A stretch of DNA of 64,000 nt. Source: Chalara sp. BL73 (Eukaryota > Ascomycota > Leotiomycetes > Helotiales). A program made the position numbers and the translations under genes. The DNA is taken from positions 124,001 to 188,000 of the forward strand of contig CAKJVC010000030.1 of the NCBI GenBank assembly GCA_918026815.1. Direction: 5' to 3'. Shown here piece by piece: positions 11,037-21,733 of this stretch. Under the pieces are notes generated by a model. It was given only the letters and a program-made list of their open reading frames with translations, did no database searches and had not been told where the DNA came from. Numbering within the stretch: the first letter of the stretch is position 1; every line of letters begins with the position of its first letter.

Positions 11037-11159
11037 CGTAAATTAGTAGAAGCGCGGACTATTTTCGCGTGTTGTATCACCAACATGAGTTGGTACAGCT
11101 CCTGTGGATTAATCCTCTAGTTAAGAATAGCCTCTAATATTAATATATCTAGGTGCTTA

Positions 11160-12137
11160 TTACGGTAGCTTATCTGTATGCCTAGACCTTAAAGCCTGCC
11201 GCTTGACTATCCATCTGTTGAGCGCCGACACATCGTTCCGGTGTGCTGCTTCGTCGCCTAAGCGACGGTGCAATTCCTCTAGATCAAGGCTAGAAGAGTA
11301 ATGTTGATCATCTAGATCGGAGGCCAACAATTCCAGCTTTCGTTTGTTGCTGTTATAGGATTGAAGCCCCTCCTCTGAGAAGGAAGATGCCATAGTTGAG
11401 GATAACGGTGTCGATCCAGACGATCCACTGATTGTCAATGGAGGACATGCATCATCCACTGCATCCACTGCATCGGGAGTATCCTGTTGTCCACAATATG
11501 GCTGGCCTGCAGGTTCATCGCTCCCATGTGCTTTCCATGCTGCCCGCCCTCGATCAACATCGCGGATATCCGAAGCACCCTCTTCTGTGTCACCCAGGAT
11601 GGGAAGAGGCCCCTCTCGCCAAGGCACCCTTTTTGCTCCGCCATCTGTGTCTAGCATCAACGCGCACATATTCTCCACTACAGCCATTTTGTAGTGCCAC
11701 TCAAGCGAGGTTGTAGAAGGCGGATTCCGTCCGAAGAGGGCTTTTCTTTGATTTCGGCGCAGGATGGGTTCCACTGGCGCAAATAGACGAATGCGGTGGG
11801 AGGACTGTGCTAGTCAGTATCACGGAGGCCAACGTTAACCAAGGAACTGACCGGATGTACTGCGAGAAGGCGATTGTCGAAGATACTATGCGCAACGGAA
11901 TCCATGACCATGCAATTGCTCGTGCTGTTCACTGCATTCCACCTTTCCTGCTCCGTAGGATTCTCCTTGTCTGGCAGAGGAAACCATCGGTGCATCGCCT
12001 TTGGAGCGATGTGGCATGCCTCTATTCCAGGGCCAGATATCTATATGAAATCTAATACTACGTAGACAGACTGGGACCACGCATCGTAAAGGACAAGGTG
12101 GCATAATGAAAGGGCTGACTGTGCCAAGTCTATTCAT
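11160..12137 (-). CDS. Fungal HNH-endonuclease-like protein (HNH_2 type)
   Basis: Exons 12137-12078, 12040-11852 and 11804-11160 on the minus strand give 297 residues in frame. The assembled N-terminus contains LRCVISGPGIEACHIAPKAM, then VNSTSNCMVMDSVAHSIFDN and LLAVHP. This is the Cys/His, Asn and DxHxxFD layout of the fungal HNH_2 family. Downstream TSLEWHYKMAVVENM matches the conserved WH block that follows that domain. The C-terminal half is low complexity. In HNH nucleases the CxxxG and EAxHI blocks form the metal site; here the catalytic Asp/His (DSVAHSIFD) is a variant. Intron 1 would be only 37 bases (12077-12041), very short. If it is not spliced, the gene has an in-frame stop and is dead. 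Intron 2 is 47 bases. The function of these fungal proteins is unknown; nuclease activity is inferred from the fold only. Confidence 0.55.
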
Positions 12138-12406
12138 AGGATGGAGGGATCCAAATTCGGCTCTTTACCTTTAGTTTCAAAAGGATCGGTTCAGGCTCCT
12201 ATTGTGCAATCAAACCTTTCGGCTAAGATTTAGAGGACTAGAGGTTCAAATTTGGCCCTGGTGCACTTGTTGGCCATCAATAATAGAAGGCCCTTCATAA
12301 ACGGCCCCGAACAACGAGAGAGCTCTTAAATATCTCAGGCTTAAGCTCGAAGTGTATTAAGTGACCTGAAGAAACTTTCTCAACTTCTGAAAAAGGTCCT
12401 GTATAA

Positions 12407-12808
12407 ATGGAGGCTAAAAAAAACAAAAGAAACGACGAGAAGATAAAAAGAAAACGAAAGAGCGAAGGAATAAACAGGAGAAAGGACACTTTGATTAAGA
12501 AAGCCTATGAATTAGGAGAGTTCGATGGTATCGACGTAGCGCTGATCATTTGCAAGCATGGTCGATACACGACGTACAAATCGAGGAACCATGCATCGTG
12601 GCCACCATCTATAGCAGAGATAGTAAGTAACACGATTACTTGCTCAAGATATACGACGGGGCTAATACTGATCTAGCAAACTGCCTATCCTCTCCCGAAG
12701 AATATGTTACCGGAAGATATCAAAAAGCGCATTTCTAAACATACCAGAGGAAGAAAAATAGCCTCGGGAGAACGTTCACGTCCCTGGGGCAATCTACTCG
12801 TGGTTTAG
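12407..12808 (+). CDS. Small MADS-box (SRF-type) DNA-binding protein
   Basis: Two exons (12407-12622, 12677-12808) with a 54-base GTAAGT...CTAG intron encode 115 residues. Residues from about 22 on read GINRRKDTLIKKAYELGEFD, then GIDVALIICKHGRYTTYKS. This matches the MADS core pattern of a basic RR-K-TLIKKA helix followed by a VALII strand. The N-terminus is Lys/Arg-rich (nuclear-localisation-like). After the intron the frame continues QTAYPLPKNMLPEDIKK and ends in a basic tail. It is far shorter than Mcm1 or Rlm1 and lacks a clear partner-binding extension. It probably belongs to the short fungal MADS-like family of unknown role and may bind DNA as a dimer. No damage is seen. Confidence 0.65.
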
Positions 12809-13715
12809 CGTTAGCGGACCTTCCAATTTTGCTCTCATGTAGAGATTTCCTCGTGGACAGTTGTGGATCAGATGCACACAGCCTCGTCAAAGACGAGTGA
12901 GGATTGAAGAAGGACGCTACGGCGAGGTTCTTAGATCGGGACCCTATGCGCGAGTCCATTAGAGATAATACTGACTGGAGATTGTGCCATTAGGACCTGC
13001 ACTCTCTACCCGCGTAAAGTCTACAACTCTTCTACATGATTTGGCCTTAGCCGTTGGTATGTCTCCAGGCCGGTTGGGCAGCTTTGGGCTGTCTTCGCGG
13101 GACCCTCCTAAGGTTGCGTAAGGAAGTGACTGATCAGCATAATGCCACGCGATCAACAGTGCAATAACCTACTTTATAAGGTGGAATTCATCTACGAGGT
13201 CTGCCTTCTTCATCGCCGCAGCTATTGGGAACCCCCCGTTTCTTTTCGTGTCACATTCTTTTGACAATATCAACGCATATCACTCTATTTCTTCGACTAA
13301 GTGCCTTGGAATACATGTTATCTCCTTGTTTTATGTCGCATAGCTGTGAACCGCTATCTGTCTGATTCATTCATTAATTGAAGATACCTGGCAGCAGTCG
13401 TGGAAAGGAAATGCCGACAGAAATATGCGAGATATTTCCTCGTCAGTTCTTGCCCTGTTACTGGCCTGAGCTGTTCACAAAACGTCGACCGTTTAATCGC
13501 CAAGCCGAGAATCAACCTTACATTGAATACCAGCAAACTCGAAAGTGCTACAGTGAAGAGGATGGGGATGAGGATGGTGATGACGATGAAGACGCCGACG
13601 ACGACGACGATGATGGTGACGTCTCCAGCGAGCATGAGGACGAGGACGAGGTCAAGGGGTATAGAGAGGGGAGTGAAGAGGACGAAAGCTAGGATGATGA
13701 GAAGGATGCTGAAGC
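12809..13715. other. Intergenic with an Asp/Glu-type GAY trinucleotide tract
   Basis: No gene is supported before 13716. At about 13558-13680 a GAT/GAC/GAG-rich tract generates an acidic low-complexity frame on the plus strand. On the minus strand it gives a falsely hydrophobic frame (13354-13809). Confidence 0.5.
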
Positions 13716-16463
13716 TTGCAATGGGCACAGCAATGTCAGACATTTCTGACAGGCATGACAGGAAACGAAGAAATCCTGCAGTATCCCGACCAAGTGGAAC
13801 AAGTTCCAAGTTTTTGTGAGCAAGCGAGCTTCGAGGAATCAGAGACGAAAACTAGCCAAGATAGGAAGCTTGTGGCGTTACTCGACGACAGGTATATTTG
13901 TGGTTCTAGTCATGTGAATCAAGGACCCTTCGAGTGCACCGGACACTGCAGGTCACACCTAGGGCCTTTGACCTCGCAGGAGCTGTGCACAGAGTTGCAA
14001 AAAAAGGTAACCCAAATCTCATACATGAGTCAGAGCTCTAGAGAAACTGGCAATGCACAGCGTTTCTCACTCAAGTCCATGCAAAATGTCACCAACGACT
14101 TTGAAAATGTGGAGGGTGACGCAGAGAGGAGATTGATGTAAACCATAGTGCTGGCACTTCAAGAATTGCAACTTGACTAATCCGTCTAGTTTTATCGCTA
14201 GATTAGATCCATTAACCATTGAGGCTCTTACAACAACGGCATCGCGCTCCCAAGCTCCGGCTCTGAGAGATCTCCTGTACAAACACCTGACAAGTAAAAC
14301 CTCCATAGGGGTGACTATTCCGGTAAGTATTGGTGGATCAAACATTTATGGTGTATCTTGATCACTGAATACTAATTTTCATGTCGTAGTCACACGGGTT
14401 CGCTGTCTTTACTCTCGATTTCCATATTCCATATTATGCATTGAGAGTAAGTAAAGAGCTGCTCAAAGATACTCGGAAGAAACCCGACGGCACGCCATTG
14501 AGACAGTCCCGGATTTTACCTTCCGTTTCCAAAACTTAGAGGCGCATCGACATCTACAGAACAGGTCCACTGTTTATACGAAGCTCAGATTTCGGTTGCT
14601 GTGACAGGGATTGATCATTGGGTGTGGGTGGCCTATGGTTTTGTCGGCACCTATTTTGACTCGAAGGATACAGTGGACTATTACAACCAGTTAAATAGGC
14701 TAAGGGGACGACGTAAGGGACGGGGAGATCCTCTTGCAGCTGGCCTGATTGACGCCGATAAGCCTATATGGACACCTAGAGAGTACTTTTTTAAAGTATT
14801 TGAGATTCGGATAAACCAAGTCCTGAGGGAATGGAATGGGATATTTGACTGGGTGGAGAAGGAAGTTAAACAGTACGTACAGTGTGGGAGCTTCCTCGGC
14901 AATGCTTGCGTACTTTTGCGTTTGGGGCGGTGATAGGAATTGCATTGTTGTCTTGCAGGACGTCGATTAACTTCGATGGAAGCAGGTCTAGAACGCACCA
15001 CGTATTCCCGCTGTCGTCCGACGACCCCAAAATCAGACAAGAAGTGCGGGATTTTTGCATGTGGAATTCTCAATTGGTGCATCTTTTAAGGGATTTGATA
15101 AGTGGTCTTTCTGACACTGTTGAAGCTTGGGCCGAATTCCGGCGAAATGACATTGAGTTCTTTCAGGATGATGGCGAGCCTTTAACCTCCTCATCACCGC
15201 TCAAATTATCCGTTAATGCTGTTGGTAAGACCCTTTCGAGATTAAGGGCCCTTCTTCTGAAGTTGACGGACTTGGAGAAAAAATTGTGTAAGGATAACCC
15301 ACAGGGTGTAAGTTGATTAACCCTCTTACTTTGAATATGAAGATGAACTGCATCTATCTTGATACAGAAGCTAATCAAAGCAGCTCAATGCTCATCTCAG
15401 CATCGAAAATAACGAAGCTGCGCTCTTCCAACAAAGAACTGGCAGGCACATCCAGGCTCTCACCGTTGTCACTATTGTATGTCCCCCCTGGAAAGCATGA
15501 ATTTAGGCGTTAGGTCTGATTAATCATTTTCTTTTAAATCATCCAGGTATTTTTCCCTCTAGCTCTTGACGCAAACCTGTTTAGCGCCGCTGGAGTTCTG
15601 CCTTTCGCCCCGAACCTTGCACATTTTACATATGTTTTGCTTTCTCTGGTGGTCTTCTTGGGGCAATTACAGTCGTGGTACTATTAAAATGGGACTGGTG
15701 GTTGCGGGCAATGATGGCATTGCTCGATCGCGTCCGAAATGCAATAATCTATTACGGGGAACAGCAGGGTAAGGAAGAGACTCGTGACGACGTGAGCACC
15801 CCACCAAGGTCTTGGAAGTGGAGCGTGTTTACCAGGAGAATGAAAGAGGATAAAGTTCATGACCTTGAGACGGGCATCGTATACTCTCCACTAAGTACTA
15901 GTGACAGAGAGCAGCATGATCTTGGTGGCCTTCCCGAAGGTTGCACAGCATGGCCAATAACAGACCCACTAAATCCAACTGTAAATTGGGAAACAGAGAC
16001 AGCCCAATCGAGTCCACATTTTTCTCGAGTCCGCCGTCCCATATACGAACAGTCACCATTCAGACCCTTCACGAGTATCAAGAACATATTGAAGAGATTG
16101 CTTCGTCCCACGCCAGGAGCGGACAAACAACGAATCGAATGGATATGTGTGAGTAAACTCCACTCAGTCCTCTCATTTTAAATACTGATCTGATCCTCCA
16201 GAGATGTGGTCATGAGCTATATGCAGACCTTTCGAGCCGTTCACTAGAGGAAATTAATAGACTCGCATCAATCTTGCAATGTACTGGCTATCCAACAACT
16301 CCTGTTCACGGCTCCTACGGTATGAGCACACTATCTGGTATTCCATCACCACCGCACGAAAATTTTGCCAACAGAACTCCATCCTCATTCTCAAATCAAA
16401 GCAGCACTGGCTCCACCTCCTCAACTCTCCTCGCGTCAGTTTCAAGCGCCAGTTCATTCAGCT
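13716..16463 (+). pseudogene. CorA-like membrane protein with C-terminal CGHELY domain, broken
   Basis: A multi-exon plus-strand locus of an uncharacterised fungal family. Recognisable blocks in order are: FIARLDPLTIEALTTTAS and LLYKHLTSKTSIGV (14173-14322); SHGFAVFTLDFHIPYYALR after a GTAAGT intron (from 14391); a block with WVAYGFVGTYFDSKDTVDYY and IWTPREYFFKVFEIRINQV (to about 14875); LSSDDPKIRQEVRDFCMWN (from about 14960); IQALTVVTI then VFFPLALDANLFSAAGVLP and a transmembrane pair (15330-15700); and, after a 53-base intron (16149-16201), RCGHELYADL. The last hydrophobic segment needs a one-base frame change at the GGGG near 15660 to pass from VVFLG to AITVVVLLKWDWW. The reading frame then runs directly into the hAT terminal repeat at 16464, so the true C-terminus is lost. 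The fold resembles CorA-type Mg2+ channels in its paired C-terminal helices; transport activity is not shown. Confidence 0.7.
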
Positions 16464-16819
16464 CAGTGTTTGCGTTTGCCCATCCCCTCCTCTGCCCAAC
16501 CCCAGTCTTGGCGCTCCTTCCTAACCCTGTAAGCCCAATCCCGGGGAACTTGCCTTCCTAACCCTAATGAAATATCCCGGCGTTGCCTTTCTAGTAATGG
16601 GGGGAGGCAAGGATAGGTTGGGCAGGGTATATAGGGGAGACAGCTAGGACCCTTGATTGGTCGGGTCTCGGGGATTTCTTCCGTCAGCATCCACTCAAAA
16701 AAATTGTCGGGTCGCGGAAATTAAGACAAGATGCCAAGTACATAGAAAGTACTTGTTGAGAACCTCATTTCGCTGGATACGAAGGTCCTTCGAAGTACCG
16801 ATCATCAATCCTGTCTTGT

Positions 16820-19122
16820 ATGATGGAAGACTACAATTCTGTATACTTAAGGTCACGACGAAAACCTTTAAAACAGTCAACACTTCTTAACCGTTATGCT
16901 TTTATTATGCTTTCTACAGAGCCAATTGAGCTCGACGACGCTTCAGATACTAGTTCTTTAACAACTGCTATCTCTGGTGAAACGCCTACCCTTCCAAGTG
17001 ACGAAAATCCGTCGGTACGAGCGCTCCTGGAAGCCAAAACTGATCGGGCATTCAATGAGGCACTCTCTAGGATACCGCGAGAAAATCAAATCAAGATTAG
17101 AGACGTTTTATACGTAAAATACGCGCCGTATCGAAGCAAGAAGTCCACGCGGCAGGCCTGGTATTGGGACAATAGCCAAGCTGAAGAGCTGATTCGTGCC
17201 ACCAAAGGTAATGGTCTCTCTCCCATACTTGCATTTTTATTGACTCTTTTAGGCACGAACCACCATGGCCAGGACCTACGATGCCGGAAAATATGGCATT
17301 GTGCCCACGGCGATGAAACTCAATATGCCGAAGCAAATTGCAGAAACAAAGAGAACCACCTCCTGAAAGCCCATCGAATATCGAAGCACGGCAACAAGGT
17401 CCCGCAACAACCTCTTGATCGATATATTAAACGCGACGGTACGGATCCAACGCCACCTCCGCTACGCCAATCGGAAGCATATGTCAACTTAACGACTTCA
17501 GTGATGAGAGATCCGTTCACAGATGCCTTGATTGCATTCTTAGTAATCTGCCAAATGGCGCTTAGTTTGGTTGCCAACGAAGTGTTTCTAGAGTTTTTAG
17601 AACAACTCTACCCTACCATCCGAAAGATCCTTCCTCATTCTAGCCATACGATCCGCGAGTATATTATTAACGCTTTTAAGGCCCAGAAACAGAAACTTAA
17701 AGAGTCGCTTACAATGAGCCAAAGCAAGATATCTTTCTCTTTCGATCTCTGGACCTCACCAAGTCACATGGCACTTCTTGGTATTATCGGCCATTATATC
17801 GACGAGCATGGGCAGAAACAATCGGTAAGTGCTATCTCGCTTGTCTGCTGGTTCCAATATACACCATCTTCACTTGTGGACGTTTACCCCACCACATATG
17901 TTGGACTCACAAGAGATACGACATTGTAAATCCCTGATTTAGGGATTTCTAATGCAGTAACTATCGTGATGATATGTGTTGTTGAGGGTGAGATATCAAG
18001 TGAAATTGTTGATAATTTACATCCGCAGCATGGGCTACTTTTCGAGTGAATATACTGACTGTTTTTGCACCTCTTCTACAGACTCTCTTAGCAATTCGAC
18101 AGCTTCGCGGGCCTCATTCAGGAGAGAACCAAACGGAAGTGATCATTCAGGTGATCAAGGACTACAACCTAGGGTCTAGGATAGGATATTTTGTTACAGA
18201 TAATGCTTACAACAACGATACGGCCATCGAAATTGTCGTTGCTCACTTCTTTCCTCACATGACTGAGAAAAAAAGGCGTGCTCGGCGTCTGCGGTGCCTC
18301 GGCCATGTGATCAACCTCTCTGCGAAGGCTTTCTTGTACGGGAAGGAATATGACGCTTTTGAGAAGGATATCGAGAACGTGAAGGAGCATTCGGAGCTCT
18401 TGAAAGAACTCAATATATGGAGGAAACGAGGTCCTGTTGGCAAGCTTCACAACGTCGTTACTTTTATCTGTCGATCCCCTCAACGCCGAGACAAATTCGC
18501 CGATATCAAGCAGTTTTCAGCTAAGGACTCAGAAGGTTTTAATCATCTGAAGTTAATAGTCGACAACGCTACTCGATGGAACTCTCTCTATCTCATGATC
18601 GAGAGAGCCTTGAAACTTCGAGATCGAATCGACCGCTTTTGTATTGACCACGCTGATACAATGCATGGATCTTCCACCAAAAAGGTACAGACAGATGATG
18701 AGTTAGCGCATCTTTTGAAGAACGATACTCTCAATGGCGACGATTGGATAGCCCTGTCAGAGATCGTCTTTATCCTCCGACCATTTTATGACCTTACCAA
18801 ACGCGCAGAGGGTGACAGGGGCGTTCTTTCCGACTACTTGACTACTCTCAACAAACTTCTAGCGCATGTGCGAGAACGACGAGATGATTTAATCCTTCGC
18901 GACAATACTACCCATCTCTCTACGCCGGCTACAAATCACCTACGCGCATGCATCGTTAATTGTTGGACTAAGCTCGATGAATATTTTGCAATCGTTAACG
19001 ATACCCCCGCCTTGAAAGTGTCATTTTTGTCTATCGGGATGCAGTTTTTTTATATATATATATTTTTTAACTATGTGACTAAGGCTAGCCTTGGCAGCCT
19101 TCCTAGTCCTAATATTGAATGA
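16820..19122 (+). pseudogene. hAT transposase, C-terminally truncated
   Basis: Exons from 16820 (or the ATG at 16907) to 17207, 17253 to 17824, and 18082 onward, with GT...AG introns of 45 and 257 bases. Blocks include RCRKIWHCAHGDET...HRISKHG (a BED-like zinc finger), FSFDLWTSPSHMALLGIIGH, LLAIRQLRGPHSGENQ, IGYFVTDNAYNNDTAIEIVV, RRLRCLGHVINLSAKAFLYG, DNATRWNSLYLMI, and LDEYFAIVNDTPA. These are the RNase-H-like core with DLWTS, TDNA and RCxxHxxNL signatures of fungal hAT enzymes. After NDTPAL the match stops and AT-rich sequence follows, so the C-terminal dimerisation region is missing. It cannot be autonomous. Confidence 0.8.
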
Positions 19123-20450
19123 ATGAATGAAGTCTATTACGCCCGGCTAAGCCTTAAAGGGCCCTAATCTGTAATTACATATTTCACTTCTCTCAATTCA
19201 GCTAATAGTCTCGTACAAGCCCATACTATAATGTTTCACGGTTTTCTCCCAGACAGATATCTTCTTCTAATTTCAGCGAGATCTCGTGGGTGTTTGTTAG
19301 CAAGTGCACTTAAAGGCGATTCTCCAAGTGTTCAGTTTCCTATCGTCGGCCGCTGAAGCGAGACCTGCTGTCATGGCACGAGGGTGCGTAGTGGGGTTAG
19401 TTGAGAGCGAAAGAGTGACAAGTGTTGAGGGCATCGTTTGCGTCGCAAGATCCAAGAAGGTCCGCAACAGCGTGCAAGAGTCGTGCGAGAGTAACGCTGG
19501 GAGGCTTTCGTCGGCACTGCTGGTTGTATCGGTCTTGAATCGGGCTCAGTCTGTTACGAAAACGACGTTCGAGGTCATGGATTGATAGGACAGGAGAGGA
19601 TGAAGGCGAGGATTGGTGTGGAGGTGTCGCTCGCACCGAACTTATAGCTACGTTTGTAGGTTGCGGACTGCTTGATGATAGTGGTTTCGGGAACGGAGGA
19701 CGCTGGTCTTTCGGGGTTGGAGTACGTAAGGTTGACGGAGGTCGGGCAGCCACAGCTGCGTATGAGGGTCGCGCTGGTGAAAGCGGGTAAGTGGAGGGCA
19801 AATGAGGGGTAGATGGCGATGCTTCCATAGGTACGTCACTGGAGGAAGAAGGTGAGGGAACGGGAGAATTGGCAGCAGCTTCTATTGACGATATGCATTC
19901 TCGAGTCGATTTGACAGGAGACAACGGTAGCGGTGACGAGATAGATGATCGCGAACGAGAACGGTCAGTCATTGTATAAATATCCGTAGGATTGTTCATC
20001 AAGTCGAATATTGTATCTGCTAGGATGCAATCTTGGGCATGAAGGCAGAGGATGTCATTGTTGCTGTGTTCTTTTTCGGTGTCCAGCTCTTGCATGGTAA
20101 CGTACGTATCGCAGACGTGACAAATGCAGGCATCTTCATGGAACTCCACAAAGTAGCGGAATCCGCAAGACGCTAACTGTATCGGAGGGAGATTTGTATG
20201 GCTCCATGTCTCGGGATATGTGGCTCGGCGTGTTGCGTTGGATCGGTATGGTTGAGCGACGTTAGATGGTGACGGTGATGTACTTCGTGATAGAGACGCG
20301 TCTGAGCGCGTTGGAGACGTATTTCGGGGCGACTGGGGCGATGTTGGAGGGCTTCTGCTTTCTAGGTCTGAGGTAATTATCGATAGAGGCGTGAAACGGT
20401 TTGACGACGTTGCTGCTGCCATGTTCGAGCCACAAAATCACAAATCGATC
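19118..20450 (-). mobile_element. Short LINE-like (non-LTR) element, 1333 bp, with 13-bp target duplication
   Basis: It is flanked by AGTCCTAATATTG at 19105-19117 and again at 20451-20463, a 13-base target duplication. On the minus strand it begins just upstream of the ORF at 20422 and ends in a repeated TTCA tail (19118-19131), as non-LTR elements do. About 120 bases before the tail (19284-19400) closely match the 3' region of the large LINE (34380-34490), including GAAGCGAGACCTGCTG. It has one ORF and no reverse transcriptase, so it is a non-autonomous or internally deleted LINE relative inserted into the hAT element. Confidence 0.75.
19397..20422 (-). CDS. ORF1-like protein with a BIR-like zinc motif (in LINE-like element)
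   Basis: An intact 341-residue frame on the minus strand. The N-terminus is Ser/Pro-rich. From about residue 66 it reads RRATYPETWSHTNLPPIQLA, SCGFRYFVEFHEDACICHVC and, further on, EHSNNDILC. The spacing is C-x2-C-x14-H-x6-C preceded by an LASCGF motif, which is close to baculoviral-IAP-repeat (BIR) zinc modules. Further on, PSYAAVAARPP resembles PSYADVARTPP in ORF1 of the large LINE at 38302-39660. No CCHC knuckles are present. It may act as an RNA-binding or host-factor-recruiting ORF1. The BIR assignment rests on motif spacing alone; another treble-clef zinc fold is possible. Confidence 0.55.
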   Translation of the reverse strand: MAAATSSNRFTPLSIITSDLESRSPPTSPQSPRNTSPTRSDASLSRSTSPSPSNVAQPYRSNATRRATYPETWSHTNLPPIQLASCGFRYFVEFHEDACICHVCDTYVTMQELDTEKEHSNNDILCLHAQDCILADTIFDLMNNPTDIYTMTDRSRSRSSISSPLPLSPVKSTRECISSIEAAANSPVPSPSSSSDVPMEASPSTPHLPSTYPLSPARPSYAAVAARPPSTLRTPTPKDQRPPFPKPLSSSSPQPTNVAISSVRATPPHQSSPSSSPVLSIHDLERRFRNRLSPIQDRYNQQCRRKPPSVTLARLLHAVADLLGSCDANDALNTCHSFALN

Positions 20451-20599
20451 AGTCCTAATATTGTTTTATATATCAGCCTTCCCAAGCCTCGAGATCCCGT
20501 GATTTTTGGCGTGCCTTCCCCCTCCTAGCATTCCCTTTTACTTAGCCTATCCTAGTAATGGGTGCAGGCAAAGGAGGGGATGGGCAAACGCAAACACTG

Positions 20600-21522
20600 T
20601 CTACAACAGCTTCAAACTCCTCTAACATTGTATCGTTTGGAGACGCATTATCCCGAGTAACCGAAATAACAGCACAGGTGATTCCAAGTCGGTCAGTCAC
20701 CTCTAAGAGCTTTGTACAGAGATAATAGCCATCATGGCAAGGATCTGTTAACTCAATAATATCAAGGACAGTTGAGAACATAATGCCAGCACGCGTTCTC
20801 CCATGTCCAGTGACAGCAACGTATTGACACTTATTACCTCCATCCCATGCGTCTGTAGTCAATGCAATTCGCCCACCTTGTTTGATAAAGCCTAATAGTT
20901 CGTCTCGCTTTGTATTTTCTCCTGCCACATATCTCTTCTTCAAATCCCTCATAAGTGTTGCCCTCGAAATAAGCTTTGTTTTAGGACTAAGAAAATTGAA
21001 AAGCTCCTTAGTCTCAGGCTGGTCGACAATTGAGAAAGAGAGGTTGTTCTTAATGATCCATTGAAGGAGAAGATTACGGAAGCGTTCATTATGTGTTTGA
21101 TCCTCTTTTGGCCTATTAAAAAAACTAACAGTAGGCGTGCCTCCCTCTACAGCCCTCCTTTCTTTAAAGGCCTGAAGTTCCTCGGCGTTTGTAGGGATCC
21201 CGGGGTGGCATTTGCGATAATGGATATTATAATTATTGGTTCCAGAGAGAGAACGTCCAATAACCTTCGAATACGTACATCCTTGCTGTGTACAACGTAT
21301 CTCCATTTTTGTATGGTCTTCATCAAGGGCATGCCGAGTATAATTCGGGTGGACGCCTGAAAACATGAAAGCCTTAGTAATAGGCAGAGGAGGGGCTTTC
21401 TTGCGACGGTGAGGTGGAAGTGACTGCTCTATATTTGTTGCAGTTAGAGTCCTTGGACGCTTCGGTAATTGGCCCTTTCGAGGAAGAAGGGGAGGCCGTG
21501 GGAGGATATTTTGCTGATCCAT
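20600..21522 (-). pseudogene. hAT transposase, N-terminal half
   Basis: From the ATG at 21522 the frame encodes a basic leader and a BED-type zinc finger (IRCTQQGCTYSK...NIHYRKCHPGI). It then gives FFNRPKEDQTHNERFRNLLL, GGRIALTTDAWDGGNKCQYV and ITCAVISVTRDNASPNDTML. TTDAW and TRDNAS are the first two catalytic-core signatures of hAT enzymes. After EEFEAVVD the frame crosses into the other hAT terminal repeat at 20599 and stops at 20542. The C-terminal half is therefore lost. The two hAT transposases in this window belong to clearly different lineages. Confidence 0.75.
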
Positions 21523-21733
21523 ACTTGCTTCATAAATCCAGGTCTTGATTTGAGTGTTTCTAGGTGGGAAAGAAAATTTTTGATTAATGAGAAATGGAGC
21601 TCTCTGATTGGTTTACGGAGCGGATTAACTACTTCCGAGGTCACGTGTTAGGGTACCCCGGGTGCCACCCGGAAACCCAGGGTATGTGGGGTGCCCGCCC
21701 GGCCCTGAAATGTAGGGTCCGGGTACCGCCCTA
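20600..21733 (-). mobile_element. Second hAT transposon, 5' fragment
   Basis: The fragment carries an N-terminal transposase frame. A GC-rich subterminal region at about 21648-21733 is made of repeated GGGTACC/GGGTGCC words, with an outer end reading TAGGGCGGTACCC on the minus strand, similar in style to hAT termini. It is cut at 20599 by the end of the other hAT element. Confidence 0.55.

Larger units (their letters stand above)
16464..20599 (+). mobile_element. hAT transposon (composite, interrupted by a LINE-like insertion)
   Basis: The left end CAGTGTTTGCGTTTGCCC begins at 16464. The complementary right end closes at 20599, extending over CATCCCCTCC. CAGTG termini are typical of hAT elements. 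The 8-base flanks differ (ATTCAGCT left, TCTACAAC right), so the two ends are not a simple single insertion. The left flank is the CorA-like gene and the right flank is a different hAT transposase. The transposase frame (16820-19060) lacks its C-terminal dimerisation part, and a 1333-bp LINE-like element sits at 19118-20450. Confidence 0.75.

Noticed and set aside
10685..11086. Minus-strand 133-codon frame opposite the small basic ORF
   Set aside because: No motif. One of the two frames is a shadow, and the plus-strand one has the more protein-like charged composition.
13354..13809. Minus-strand frame that looks like a multi-pass membrane protein
   Set aside because: It is the complement of a GAT/GAC-rich low-complexity tract. 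The hydrophobic Val/Ile run is produced by the repeat and no start, splice or family support exists.
16464..20599. A single intact hAT insertion
   Set aside because: The 8-base flanks do not match, the transposase lacks its C-terminus, and the flanking loci are unrelated.
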